DNA of 64,000 nt, taken from assembly GCA_014874385.1 (NCBI GenBank), contig JACWAE010000058.1:1-64000 (forward strand), in the 5' to 3' direction. Positions 18,601 to 26,178 of the stretch are shown here, one piece after another. The stretch's first letter is position 1, and every line of letters starts with the position of its first letter. The notes under the pieces were generated by a model. The model worked only from the letters and a program-made list of their open reading frames with translations. It had not been told where the DNA came from and made no database searches. This DNA comes from Dehalococcoidia bacterium. GTDB taxonomy: Bacteria > Chloroflexota > Dehalococcoidia > SZUA-161. The position numbers and the translations under genes were made by a program.

Positions 18601-18758
18601 TTGACAAAGGCGTCTTGAACAAACTTGGCACCACCAGCTATACCGCAGGTGCCCAGGTGAACCTTGACCTCGATTTTTTTGGCACGCTCGGCCAGTTTAC
18701 TCTGGGCTGCCTCTTTTAGTGTATTGAGATCATCGACTGATGATAGACGCTTCGCCAT
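15654..18758 (-). CDS. NuoF/HydB-like flavin subunit fused to a GltD/NfnB-like NAD(P)-oxidoreductase
   Basis: A 1034-residue fusion. Residues 1-120 are a thioredoxin-like [2Fe-2S] domain (GTCGIAGGA, CIGPC). The NuoF domain follows with 'GLRGRGGAGFPTGTKW' for FMN and NADH, and 'SCGKCTPCRAG' for the N3-type cluster. From about residue 560 there are GltD-type cysteines (CQHTC, CDHPCEVKC), an FAD loop 'IIGAGPAGLTAAYEL' and a second nucleotide loop 'VVGGGNSAIDAARSA', ending in 'CLRCD'. The second half resembles the NADPH-binding glutamate synthase small subunit and NfnB. The protein therefore may hold two pyridine-nucleotide sites, for NADH and NADPH. Confidence 0.88.
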   Translation of the reverse strand: MAKRLSSVDDLNTLKEAAQSKLAERAKKIEVKVHLGTCGIAGGAKFVQDAFVKEVNSRKLTNVVITEAACIGPCEREPVVTVVHPQMGRVIYANLTPEQVPTIVEQHLIKGEVVKEWLLDLESPTFKLQNIRIMHNQDMDPRSIEEYIARDGYQALAKAISKMQPQEVIDEITKAGLRGRGGAGFPTGTKWSFVRRAVGDEKFVVCNGDEGDPGAYMNRAVLEGNPHSIIEGMAIGAYAIGNVRRGYAYVRAEYPLAIQTFNHALDEARKLGLLGKNILGTDFEFDLSVFPGAGAFVCGEETALLASIEGKRGNPRQRPPFPANKGLLDKPTTLNNVETWSNVPQIIHKGADWFASVGSDRCKGTKTFCLVGKINNSGLIEVPLSTPLGQIVFDIGGGIPEGKKFKAVQIGGPSGGCIPIEHLNTPIDYEAVTALGAIMGSGGLIVMDENNCMVDVAKFFLQFTRDESCGKCTPCRAGIPKMLEILNKITMGKGTMEDLDVLSELAEMVGSASLCGLGQTAPNPVLSTLRHFRSEYEAHIIDKHCPAAVCQPLFRAPCQHTCPVELDCPGYIALIKAGKYADAYKLIRQRLPFPMSVGRVCDHPCEVKCRRAQVDKSISIRDLKRMAADYAYENGVKFVPPMKPRKPERVAIIGAGPAGLTAAYELVREGYNVTVFEALPVAGGMMAVAIPEYRLPKKVLQAEIDNILKLGVELKLNTKVNDVDSLFKEGYKAVFLSCGAHKGDKMGIPGEDVEGVYDAIDFLRELSLGKKPKVGKKVAVVGGGNSAIDAARSAVRQGAEEVHILYRRERRDMPAIEEEIEAAEKEGVHIDCLVAPTKVLSQNGKLTGLECVRMELKGFDSSGRRTPSPLAGPEYTYPLAVDTVIEAIGQRPDTAFIKDGGVKVGKGGTIVADPRTLATDKPGVFAGGDAMTGPKTVIWAVAAGQRAATSIKRYLQGKPLSPFVERDGYEPIEVPQIAPTEEEVKERARMQPAEIETRERRSSYKEIMLAFRPNEAREEASRCLRCDLEVGGEE

Positions 18759-18766
18759 ATCTCCTC

Positions 18767-19279
18767 CTAAGCGTAAGAGCTCAAGACCTCTTTCATCTTT
18801 GTGGGACTCATCCGGCGGTAGACTTTCTCCTCAACTGATACCACGGGAGCCAGGCCACAGCATCCCAGGCATCTGACCATCTCCAGTGAGAATTGACCGT
18901 TTTTGGTTGTCTCGCCCGGCGCTATGCCCAATTCCTTTTGTAGAGTATTCAGAATCCTTTCGCCGCCGCGCACATAGCAGGATGTGCCCATGCACGTGGA
19001 GATAATATGCCTGCCTCTGGGAACCATGGTGAAGAACGAGTAGAAGGTGGTGACGCCATATATTGTGCTGAGTGGAATATTCAGGTCTCTAGAGATGGTT
19101 TGCAAGACGGGCAATGGTAGATAGCCTATTAATGCCTGTGCTCTTTGTAATACCGGGATCAATGCCCCGGCCTGCCCTCTGTTTTCATCGATTGCAGCCT
19201 GGACCTGGCGAAATATCTCGCCTGCGGTGCCTCGTCCTTCTGCTGTGGGGACTTTCTCTTTTACTGTCGGTTTAGCCAT
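18767..19279 (-). CDS. NuoE/HydC-like [2Fe-2S] subunit
   Basis: A 170-residue thioredoxin-like ferredoxin of the 24-kDa complex I type. The four ligands are 'CMGTSCYVRGG' and 'CLGCCGLAP'. The helical N-terminal half (IPVLQRAQALIGYLPLPVLQTI) is typical of NuoE. It would sit next to the flavin subunit encoded 8 bp downstream and take part in NAD(P)H or ferredoxin coupling. Spacing on both sides is under 15 bp, so it belongs to the same transcript. Confidence 0.9.
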   Translation of the reverse strand: MAKPTVKEKVPTAEGRGTAGEIFRQVQAAIDENRGQAGALIPVLQRAQALIGYLPLPVLQTISRDLNIPLSTIYGVTTFYSFFTMVPRGRHIISTCMGTSCYVRGGERILNTLQKELGIAPGETTKNGQFSLEMVRCLGCCGLAPVVSVEEKVYRRMSPTKMKEVLSSYA

Positions 19280-19290
19280 ATGAACCTCCC

Positions 19291-19755
19291 CTAGTGGTTT
19301 CCATTTAGCTCTTTAATGATGTGCTTAATGCATTTAGGAATCGCCCGTTGTACCCCGGGCGTAAATTCCTCACCGAAGTTGCTGACATCGTTCACCTCTA
19401 TGGCGTAGATAATGATTTGTTTGGGCATAGCTATGCCCAGTTTGTTACCAAGCTCAAGCGCAGTAGCGAAGTTTACATCGTGGGGCGAAGAAACATGCCG
19501 CGTGTTATTGAAAGCATCAGGGTTTAGACGATAAATCTGGCCCGTTTTCCCTTCTGCTGTCTGAATGGCATCAACAATAATAGCCTTATCGTAGCCAGCC
19601 AGCAGGTCTATCAAACTAAGACCTGACAAGCTGGTCTCCATAACCGTTACATCTTGTCGCTGGGCCAGTTTGGCTTCCAATTCTTGAGCGACGCGATTAC
19701 CAACGCCGTCATCTCTGAGTATCGGGTTGCCCAGCCCCAGAATCAATGTCTTCAT
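19291..19755 (-). CDS. [NiFe] hydrogenase maturation protease (operon copy)
   Basis: A 154-residue peptidase of the HycI/HoxM family. 'LILGLGNPILRDDGVGNRV' carries the first metal-binding acid, and 'AIIVDAIQTAEGKTGQIYRL' the second. The start is taken at ATG 19755 (MKTLILGLG), since the track's 16 extra residues do not match the family. It lies between mvhA and the HydC-like gene, i.e. between the two hydrogenases. One of the two proteases must process a selenocysteine-containing large subunit, which could explain the duplication; that is inference. Confidence 0.88.
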   Translation of the reverse strand: MKTLILGLGNPILRDDGVGNRVAQELEAKLAQRQDVTVMETSLSGLSLIDLLAGYDKAIIVDAIQTAEGKTGQIYRLNPDAFNNTRHVSSPHDVNFATALELGNKLGIAMPKQIIIYAIEVNDVSNFGEEFTPGVQRAIPKCIKHIIKELNGNH

Positions 19756-19809
19756 TTTTCCTTTCTTTGGATAAGACAGACAGCGGCTGCTCTTATCTCC
19801 CAAGCAGCC

Positions 19810-21279
19810 CTATCCTAGGTTCTGGCTCAGTTTTTCTTTCACTTCTCCCTTGCTGTCGTAGATCACTATCTCCAGCGGCATCTGGCCTGGCAGCGTATGG
19901 GTGGCACAGGCCATGCACGGGTCATAAGCCCGGAATGCCATCTCAACCATATTTAGCAGCCCTTCACTGGCAGCCGTACCTTTCTTAATCAAGCCCTGGG
20001 CTGCTTTCTTGATTGACATCTGCATCGCAGGATAGTTATGAGCTGTTGCAACAATTAGGTTGACCTTGGTGACGATGCCGTTCTTGTCGGTCTGATAGTG
20101 ATGAATAAGGGTGCCGCGAGGCGCCTCCACAATACCTACTCCCTCATCAGGCGTAGCGGTGGGTATGGTGCGCACCCTGGGGTCGGTGACCTCTTTGTCC
20201 TGACATAGCTCCAGCAATCTCTCTGAGGCGTATAGAAGCTCTACCAGCCTAGCCCAGTGGAATGCCAGTGTGGCGTGGACGGGCTTGCCGCCCAGTGTCT
20301 TATACAGCTTGTCATATTCGGCCTGGGCTAAGGGTGTTGCCATGCCGTCGGCTGCATTGAGCCTTGCCAGCGGGCTGACTCTATAGACTCCGCTATCTTT
20401 ACCCTCGGTGAAACCCTTCCAGCCTACCTTCTTAAGGAAGGGGAACTTGAGGTATGACCAGGGCTCTGTATGTTCTGCTACATACTCCAGATACTGTGAA
20501 GGTTTAAACCTGGCGACCTCTTTCGCATCGGGGTCAACTACACGGACGTCTCCGTCGTAAAAATTTACTTTGTTATTGCTATCCACCAGTCCCATGTAGT
20601 AGCTCTTCATGGTATATACATTGCCGGTGATTATATTCAGGTAATCTTTATTAGCCAGAACTACATCGTTGAACAGCTTCAGGCTGAATTTGCTGAACTC
20701 GACACAGGATTTAGCTTTCTCCTCGAAGTCTTTTCGCTGCTCCTCGGTGATGGACTTGCTCATGCCTCCCGGAACGCCGCCTACGGGGTGGGTTGCCTTA
20801 CCGGCGATGGCTGCCTGGATGCTTTGTGCATAAGCACGATGCTTTATCACCTCACCGCCTACCTGAAGTCCAACCTTGGATATCACTCCCAGGATATTTC
20901 TTTGAGCAGGGTCACTGGTAGGCCCCATGACGAAGTCAGGAGCGGCCAGCGCATAGAAGTGGGCGATGTGAGAATGAATCATATGTGAGCAGTAGAAAAG
21001 CTCCCTCAGTTTCTTCCCTGCCGGCGGTAGTTCAACGTGGTACACAGCGTCTGTGGCCTTACACGAGGCCATGTGATGTGCCCCCGGTCAGACACCGCAT
21101 ATTCTGGGTACTATCCGCGGCAACTCCTCGACCGGCCTGCCTTCGCAGAACTTCTCGAATCCGCGGAGTTCAGGAATCTGGAGGTAGGCATTGGCAACAT
21201 CGCCAGCATCGTCGAGGAAAATATCTATCTTGCCGTGCCCTTCCAGCCTGGTTATGGGGTTAATGGTGATCTTTTTCAT
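19810..21279 (-). CDS. mvhA: [NiFe] hydrogenase large subunit MvhA/VhuA, selenocysteine in L1
   Basis: The track gives two pieces (21088-21279 and 19810-21072 region) separated by one in-frame TGA at 21090-21088. Read through, they form a single 489-residue group 3 large subunit. The junction reads RICGV-U-PGAHH, where every homologue has RxCGxCxxxH; Sec is residue 64. L2 is 'DPCMACATH' (Cys455, Cys458), both Cys. In the Desulfovibrio numbering Sec replaces the Cys68 equivalent, a Ni-Fe bridging ligand. The second piece has no start codon at its head. A hairpin lies 16 nt after the UGA. It would oxidise H2 and feed the Hdr complex through MvhG and MvhD. Confidence 0.88.
21054..21090 (-). promoter_or_regulatory. 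SECIS-like hairpin of mvhA, with the UGA Sec codon
   Basis: Read on the minus strand, the UGA codon (21090-21088) is followed by 16 nt and then a stem TGGCC / GGCCA closing the loop TCGTGTAA. Position and size fit a bacterial SECIS upper stem-loop. The stem is the shortest of the three in this operon. Confidence 0.6.
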
Positions 21280-21295
21280 CCTATCCTCCCCCTAT

Positions 21296-22258
21296 CTAGC
21301 GCTTCTGGGGAATTTTCCTCTTCAGCATTGAAACCGACATGCCGAACCTGTAGAAGGTGCCGGCAGGGTCGACCAGCTCGTTTACCATCTTTTCGATATC
21401 TTGCTTGCCATTGGTTTCGTAAATCGACGCTATAGCGCTAATCAGCTTTGCCCCCTGGTCAGCGACCCCAGGCGGTGGCCCGAAGCAGCCGCGGCAGGGG
21501 ATGTTGACCTTGACGCATAGTGCGCCGCAACCACCTCTGGTGGCGGGGCCCATACATAGCAATCCTTGCTCCAGCAGACAGCGCTCCGGGTCAGGGATAA
21601 TCTCCTGAGTTCGGTATATCTTGGTTATCTTCTTGTTCTCTTTCTTGCGGTCGCATTCGTCGCATAGCGTCTTATCTGAGGCGATAACTGCGCCGACGGG
21701 CGGTAAACTGTTGGTAGCCAGGGCGTTCACAACTTTTAAGATCAGGTCTACTGTCGGCGGGCAGCCGGGCACGAAGTACTCTACGGGCACTACCTGAGCC
21801 AGGGTCAGCACGTTATCGTAAAGCTCGGGCAGCGTTAGCTCGCCTTCGGGTACGCTTACCTTTGTTTGTGGAAGCGTCTTATTGGGATTCTCGTTCGAAG
21901 GAGCCTCTATGTAAACTCTCTCCATGATCTCAGCGCGGGTAGCGAAATTAGCTAACGCTGGTATGCCGCCGAAACAGGCGCAAGAGCCGAATGATACCAA
22001 CACCTTGGACTTGGCGCGAAGCATTTTAGCTATATGCTCTTGCTCGGAGCTTCTGATAGCGCCATTGAACAGGCAGACATCAATGGACTTGTCCGGCATG
22101 GCTTCAACATGGTGGTATTTGAAGTCCAGCGCTATCGGCCAGAACACTATGTCCGCCAGATTGGCGACATCGAGAATCTTCTCATTGATATCAAGTACAG
22201 CGACATCACAGCCGCCACAGGCAGCAGCCCAGTAAAGAGCTAATTTCAGTTTAGCCAT
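21296..22258 (-). CDS. mvhG: F420-non-reducing-type hydrogenase small subunit MvhG/VhuG
   Basis: A 320-residue small subunit. Proximal cluster ligands appear in 'WAAACGGCDVAVLDIN', 'GSCACFGGIPA' and 'VPGCPPTVDLI'. The C-terminal half adds 'CDECDRKK', 'CLLEQGLLCMGPATRGGCGALC' and 'CRGCFGPPPG', enough for the two further [4Fe-4S] clusters of MvhG. It carries electrons from MvhA to MvhD. All positions are Cys, so Sec is restricted to other subunits. The start codon lies within the mvhD stop region (overlap of eight bases), showing translational coupling. Confidence 0.93.
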   Translation of the reverse strand: MAKLKLALYWAAACGGCDVAVLDINEKILDVANLADIVFWPIALDFKYHHVEAMPDKSIDVCLFNGAIRSSEQEHIAKMLRAKSKVLVSFGSCACFGGIPALANFATRAEIMERVYIEAPSNENPNKTLPQTKVSVPEGELTLPELYDNVLTLAQVVPVEYFVPGCPPTVDLILKVVNALATNSLPPVGAVIASDKTLCDECDRKKENKKITKIYRTQEIIPDPERCLLEQGLLCMGPATRGGCGALCVKVNIPCRGCFGPPPGVADQGAKLISAIASIYETNGKQDIEKMVNELVDPAGTFYRFGMSVSMLKRKIPQKR

Positions 22259-22673
22259 GCTTCCCTCCTTGATTCCAGTCCAAGGGGCCCAGCGCTCTTA
22301 CTTGCTCTGTCATATCGTTAACTATGGAAGCAAAGCGGTCTCCCTCTGAGGCGGAAACCCACTCCAACCTCAATCTCTTCTCATCGATTCCGAATTGGCC
22401 CAGCATTTTATTGAGCAAGGGTATGCGTCTTGCGGCTTTCTCATTACCTTCCAGGTAATGGCATTCTCCGAGGTGTCAGCCACAGACAAGCACACCGTCA
22501 GCCCCGCACTGGAATGCCTTGACTACGAAGGTCGGGTCTACCCTGCCGCTGCACATTACCCTTACTACCCGCACATTGGGGGCATACTTCTTTCGTGAAG
22601 TGCCTGCCAGGTCTGCCCCGGCGTAGGAGCACCAGTTACACAGGAACCCCACAATCTTTGGCTCAAAGCTCAT
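22251..22673 (-). CDS. mvhD: MvhD/VhuD electron-transfer subunit, selenocysteine-containing
   Basis: The track stops at 22476, but reading through that TGA gives a full 140-residue MvhD, the normal family length. The sequence around it reads [16 protein letters not shown]; homologues, including the fused domain at the right edge of this window (SGCHINDCHY), have Cys there. Sec is residue 66. The N-terminus '[18 protein letters not shown]' and 'VMCSGRVDP' supply the other [2Fe-2S] ligands. VhuD of Methanococcus is a known selenoprotein. MvhD links the hydrogenase to HdrA. It overlaps hdrA by four bases. Confidence 0.9.
22442..22478 (-). promoter_or_regulatory. SECIS-like hairpin of mvhD, with the UGA Sec codon
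   Basis: After the UGA (22478-22476) come 15 nt and then a perfect 7-bp stem CATTACC / GGTAATG with the loop TGGAA. The perfect stem inside a conserved coding stretch is unlikely by chance and has the spacing expected for a bacterial SECIS. Confidence 0.75.
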
Positions 22674-24631
22674 ATCAGCACCCCCTCTACTTGTGCTAGA
22701 ATCTGCTCAGTGGTGAAGTGTTTGCTCACTATAGCTCCGGCGGGACAAGCGGCAGCACAGGTGCCGCAGCCTTTGCACAGAACCTCATTGATAACAGCGA
22801 TCTTTTTAGCTTCCTCGAAAGTGATGGCTTTGTATGGACAAAGGTCGATGCATGTCTTGCAGCCGGAGCAGAGTTTATCGTCAATGACCGATGTGGTGGC
22901 TTCGAGTTCGACCTTGCCCTTGCTGATCAGGGATAGAACACGCGCTGCTGCCGCTGCTGCCTGAGCTACTGTGTCAGGGATGTCCTTGGGGCCCTGGCAG
23001 CAACCAGCAATGTAGACACCATCGGTGCTGGTAGCTACGGGGTCTAGCTTGGGATGCTTCTCCAGGAAGAAACCATCGGCGGTCCTGCTCAGCGAGAACA
23101 GCTTTGCAACCGCACCAACATCGGCGCGTGGCTCGATGGCCGTGCTCAGAATGACCATGTCGACTGGGATACGGCGCTGTTTGCCGACGAGAGTGTCCTC
23201 ACATAGCACGATGAGTTTGCCCTCCTCACCAGGTTTCTCGGCTATATTGGAGACCTCACCGGCGCGGCCTCTGATAAAGCGGACTCTTTCTTCCTGAAGC
23301 CTGTTATAGAACTCCTCGTAGCCTTTGCCGAAGCAGCGCATGTCTATATACATCTGGTAGATGTATGCATCGGGTATCTTCTCTCTGATTATGTGGGAGA
23401 ACTTTAACGAATACATGCAGCAGACTCGCGAGCAGTACTCGTGGTAATTCTTATCGCGGCTACCCATACAGTGCAGGATAGCTACGTTCTTCGGTGTTGA
23501 GCCATCCTTGAGCACAATTTTACCGTTGGTAGGACCGGAGGCGTTACTCATTCTCTCGAACTCAATGCCTGTGTAGACATTGGGGTAGCGTCCATAGCCG
23601 TACGCAGTCATGGGTGTCGGGTCGAAGGAATCGAAGCCGGTAGTAACTATGATGGAGCCGACTTCCACCTCGACTATCTTCTCTTTTTGTTCGAAATCAA
23701 TGGCCTTGGCCTCGCAGAATTTCTCGCAGGCGCGGCACTTGCCCTTCAGGAAGAAAGTGCAGTGCTCTTTGTCTATTACAGGTATATTAGGCACTGCCTG
23801 AGGGAAGGGGGTGTATATGGCTTTCCTGATGCCAAGCCCAGCATCGAATTCACTGCTTACCTTTATGGGACATTTGTCTCTACAGACGCCGCAGCCGGTG
23901 CATTTGTCCTCGTTAACATAGCGTGGATTCTTCCTGACCTTGACCTTGAAGTTGCCTACGTAACCTGATACATTCAGCACCTCGCTGTATGTCATCATCT
24001 CAATGTTTTCGTGTGACCTCACCGAGGCCATCTTCGGAGTGAGTATTCAGGCCGAACAGTCGAGGGTAGGAAAGGTCTTGTCGAGCTGAGCCATGTGGCC
24101 GCCGATGGATGGCTCCCTTTCCACCAGGTAGACTTTATGACCTGAGTTAGCGATCTCGAGAGCTGCCTGAATGCCAGCGATGCCGGCACCTACAACCAGG
24201 GTGTTGGGGTTCATGGAGACCTCTCTGATCTCCAGCGGCTGGTGATAGGAGACCTTCCTCACTGCTGCGCTCACCAGAGCCTTGGCTTTTTGGGTTGCTA
24301 GCTCTTTATCCTCGGTCACCCAGGCCACTTGCTCGCGGATGTTGGCCGTCTCCATTAGATACGGGTTTAAACCAACACTAGCCAAGGTGCGCCTGAAGGT
24401 GACCTCATGGAGGCGTGGCGAGCAGGACGATATCACTACACGGTTCAGCTTCTGCTCTTTGATGTCCTTCTTGACCATGTCCTGCCCGGGGTCTGAGCAA
24501 ACAAACTTATATTCCCTGGCTATTACCACTCCAGGCAGGCCTTTGGCGAATTCAACTACCTGAGGGACATCTACCGTGCTAGCTATATTTGCTCCGCAGT
24601 CGCAGGCATATACACCGATTCTTTGTTCCAT
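22670..24631 (-). CDS. hdrA: Heterodisulfide reductase-like subunit HdrA, selenocysteine-containing
   Basis: The two track ORFs (24047-24649 and 22670-24031) join through one TGA at 24049-24047 into a 653-residue HdrA. The junction reads DCSA-U-ILTPKM; Sec is residue 195. The paralogue at the window's right edge has DCSICVLGPKM with Cys. It has the FAD loop '[16 protein letters not shown]', a CxxCxxxCP cluster ([12 protein letters not shown]) and two C-terminal ferredoxin motifs ([11 protein letters not shown] and [11 protein letters not shown]). HdrA is the flavin-bifurcating core. Start moved to ATG 24631 (MEQRIG) after GAGGGGGGA. Methanococcus HdrA is also a selenoprotein. Confidence 0.92.
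24014..24049 (-). promoter_or_regulatory. SECIS-like hairpin of hdrA, with the UGA Sec codon
   Basis: After the UGA (24049-24047) come 16 nt, then a 7-bp stem TGGCCTC / GAGGTCA (one G-U pair) with GGT at the apex. A GGU apical loop is the SelB-recognised feature in the Escherichia coli fdhF SECIS. Confidence 0.75.
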
Positions 24632-24632
24632 T

Positions 24633-25523
24633 TTATCCCCCCTCGGCACCTTTCAGCGATTTGGCGAGCACTTTATCGGCTGAGACTATGCATTTTTCAA
24701 TGCCCAGGGTCTTATTATCTATTCCGAAGGCTATACCCATGAGCTGAGTGAAGAATAAGACGGGGATTTTGTAATTGGTTTTAAATTTCTTATTAACCTT
24801 CCCTTGATAGAGATCAAGATTTGTTTGACATAACGGGCAAACAGTGACGATTAATTCTGCTCCGTTGCTGACTGCGTTCTCGAGCAGTCTATGTATGGAT
24901 TGTAGGGCGAGGTCCTCTTCCGACAATATTAGAGAGCCGCCACAGCAGCGTGTCTTTAGCGGGAATGGTGTGGCTTTCGCTCCCAGGCTTTCAACCAGTT
25001 TGTCCAGCGATTGGGGATCTTCCGGATGGTCAAAGCTAGGCAGGGGACGCACTACCTGACAGCCATAGTAGGGAGCTACCTTAAGTTCCCCCAGATTTAC
25101 CTTGACCTTGGATTTGATTTCGTCATAGCCTATGTCATTAGCGATAACATCGAGTATATGACGTATCCTCATGGTTCCATGGTACTCTAGGCCGGCGGCT
25201 GCCAATGCCGCATCCAGGATGGCCTTCATCTTGGTATTTTCCTGGAAGCGACGGTTGGTTTTACACAACATGAGATAACAGTCGCTGCACTCCGTTACAA
25301 TGTCAAGTCCCTTCTTTTCAGCTAGAGCCAGGTTGCGAGCCGAATGGCATAACGAAGCTACTTCACTGACTGAGGCTTGGGGTGTTGACCCGCAGCAGTT
25401 CCAATCCTCAAGTTCGATGAGGTCTAAGTCCATAGGTTTGGCTACGGCTAGTAAGGACAAGCCGTACGCCACACCATTTCCATCCAGACAGCAACCCGGG
25501 AAAAAAGTATAGTGTCTTCTCAT
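24633..25523 (-). CDS. hdrB: Heterodisulfide reductase-like subunit HdrB
   Basis: A 296-residue CCG-domain protein. The first CCG motif includes 'FFPGCCLDGNG' and 'WNCCGSTPQ', the second 'YYGCQVVRP', 'RCCGGSLIL' and 'CPLCQTN'. In methanogens HdrB carries two non-cubane [4Fe-4S] clusters that split the heterodisulfide. In bacteria the disulfide substrate is usually unknown. The start codon sits directly beside hdrC (the stop of hdrC is adjacent), and the stop falls before hdrA by one base. All cluster positions visible are Cys. Confidence 0.92.
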   Translation of the reverse strand: MRRHYTFFPGCCLDGNGVAYGLSLLAVAKPMDLDLIELEDWNCCGSTPQASVSEVASLCHSARNLALAEKKGLDIVTECSDCYLMLCKTNRRFQENTKMKAILDAALAAAGLEYHGTMRIRHILDVIANDIGYDEIKSKVKVNLGELKVAPYYGCQVVRPLPSFDHPEDPQSLDKLVESLGAKATPFPLKTRCCGGSLILSEEDLALQSIHRLLENAVSNGAELIVTVCPLCQTNLDLYQGKVNKKFKTNYKIPVLFFTQLMGIAFGIDNKTLGIEKCIVSADKVLAKSLKGAEGG

Positions 25524-26096
25524 TTATATCCTCCCTGCCAGTTCCTCAGCCTTATCCACGATCGTTTTGAGCTGACGCTCCGCCTCTGGCTTCAATCTTC
25601 TGGTTTTAAGAAACAGGCGCTTGTGTCTGAGCAGGCTGAGCGCTACAGGTAACATCTTTAGAGCACGCAGCGGGTTGCTGCGTAAATAGTACAAGGCCAT
25701 GAAACCTACATCGGGGACGTTGCCCAGGCTATAGGCGAAGTCGCTAAAGCTTGCATACATAGCGGGGGTTGTGATGGAAGCATTTTTAGAAGGATATTTA
25801 ATAGCCATAGATTCCAGGGCATGCATCAGTTCTGTGGGCCTGATATCCCTCGGACAGCGCACTGTGCAAAGGTAGCATGAGGCGCAGCACCACATGGAGT
25901 TGCTCGACAGCACTTCATTTTTCATCCCGGCGCGTGCCATAGCGATGATCTGACGAGGCGTATAGTCCATCTTATTAACATTGGGGCAGGACGCGGAGCA
26001 GGTGCCGCATTGAATGCACAGGCGAATCTTCTCGCCGCCGGGGATGCTGCAGATTTCGTCTATAAATGCCTTTGTTTCTTTTTCTTTAGTCTCCAT
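25524..26096 (-). CDS. hdrC: Heterodisulfide reductase-like subunit HdrC
   Basis: A 190-residue soluble HdrC with two [4Fe-4S] motifs, 'CIQCGTCSASCPNV' and 'CCASCYLCTVRCPRDI', that relay electrons from HdrA to HdrB. The C-terminal half is helical with no clear transmembrane span, so this is the cytoplasmic HdrABC type, not HdrDE. It is the first gene of the 12-gene operon. The start follows AGGGGGTG. An AT-rich stretch (TAATTATATATTT on the minus strand) just upstream could hold the -10 box, but no convincing -35 is seen. Confidence 0.92.
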   Translation of the reverse strand: METKEKETKAFIDEICSIPGGEKIRLCIQCGTCSASCPNVNKMDYTPRQIIAMARAGMKNEVLSSNSMWCCASCYLCTVRCPRDIRPTELMHALESMAIKYPSKNASITTPAMYASFSDFAYSLGNVPDVGFMALYYLRSNPLRALKMLPVALSLLRHKRLFLKTRRLKPEAERQLKTIVDKAEELAGRI

Positions 26097-26149
26097 CGCG
26101 CACCCCCTAAATATATAATTACATGAGCTCAGCCAGTCTTAAAAAACGA

Positions 26150-26178
26150 ATAAAAATAGGGGGCTCTACTTGCCCCCC
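26150..26178 (-). terminator. Intrinsic terminator upstream of hdrC
   Basis: On the minus strand GGGGGC, a seven-base loop and GCCCCC are followed by TATTTTTATT. It ends the transcript of the small membrane-protein gene, so the hdr-mvh operon must start from its own promoter between here and hdrC. Confidence 0.75.

Noticed and set aside
19810-24649. mvhA, mvhD and hdrA as pseudogenes or sequencing errors with premature stops
   Set aside because: Each has exactly one stop, always TGA, always at a conserved Cys position, with no frameshift, and each is followed by a hairpin at the same distance. Neighbouring genes are intact. Sec recoding explains all of this better.
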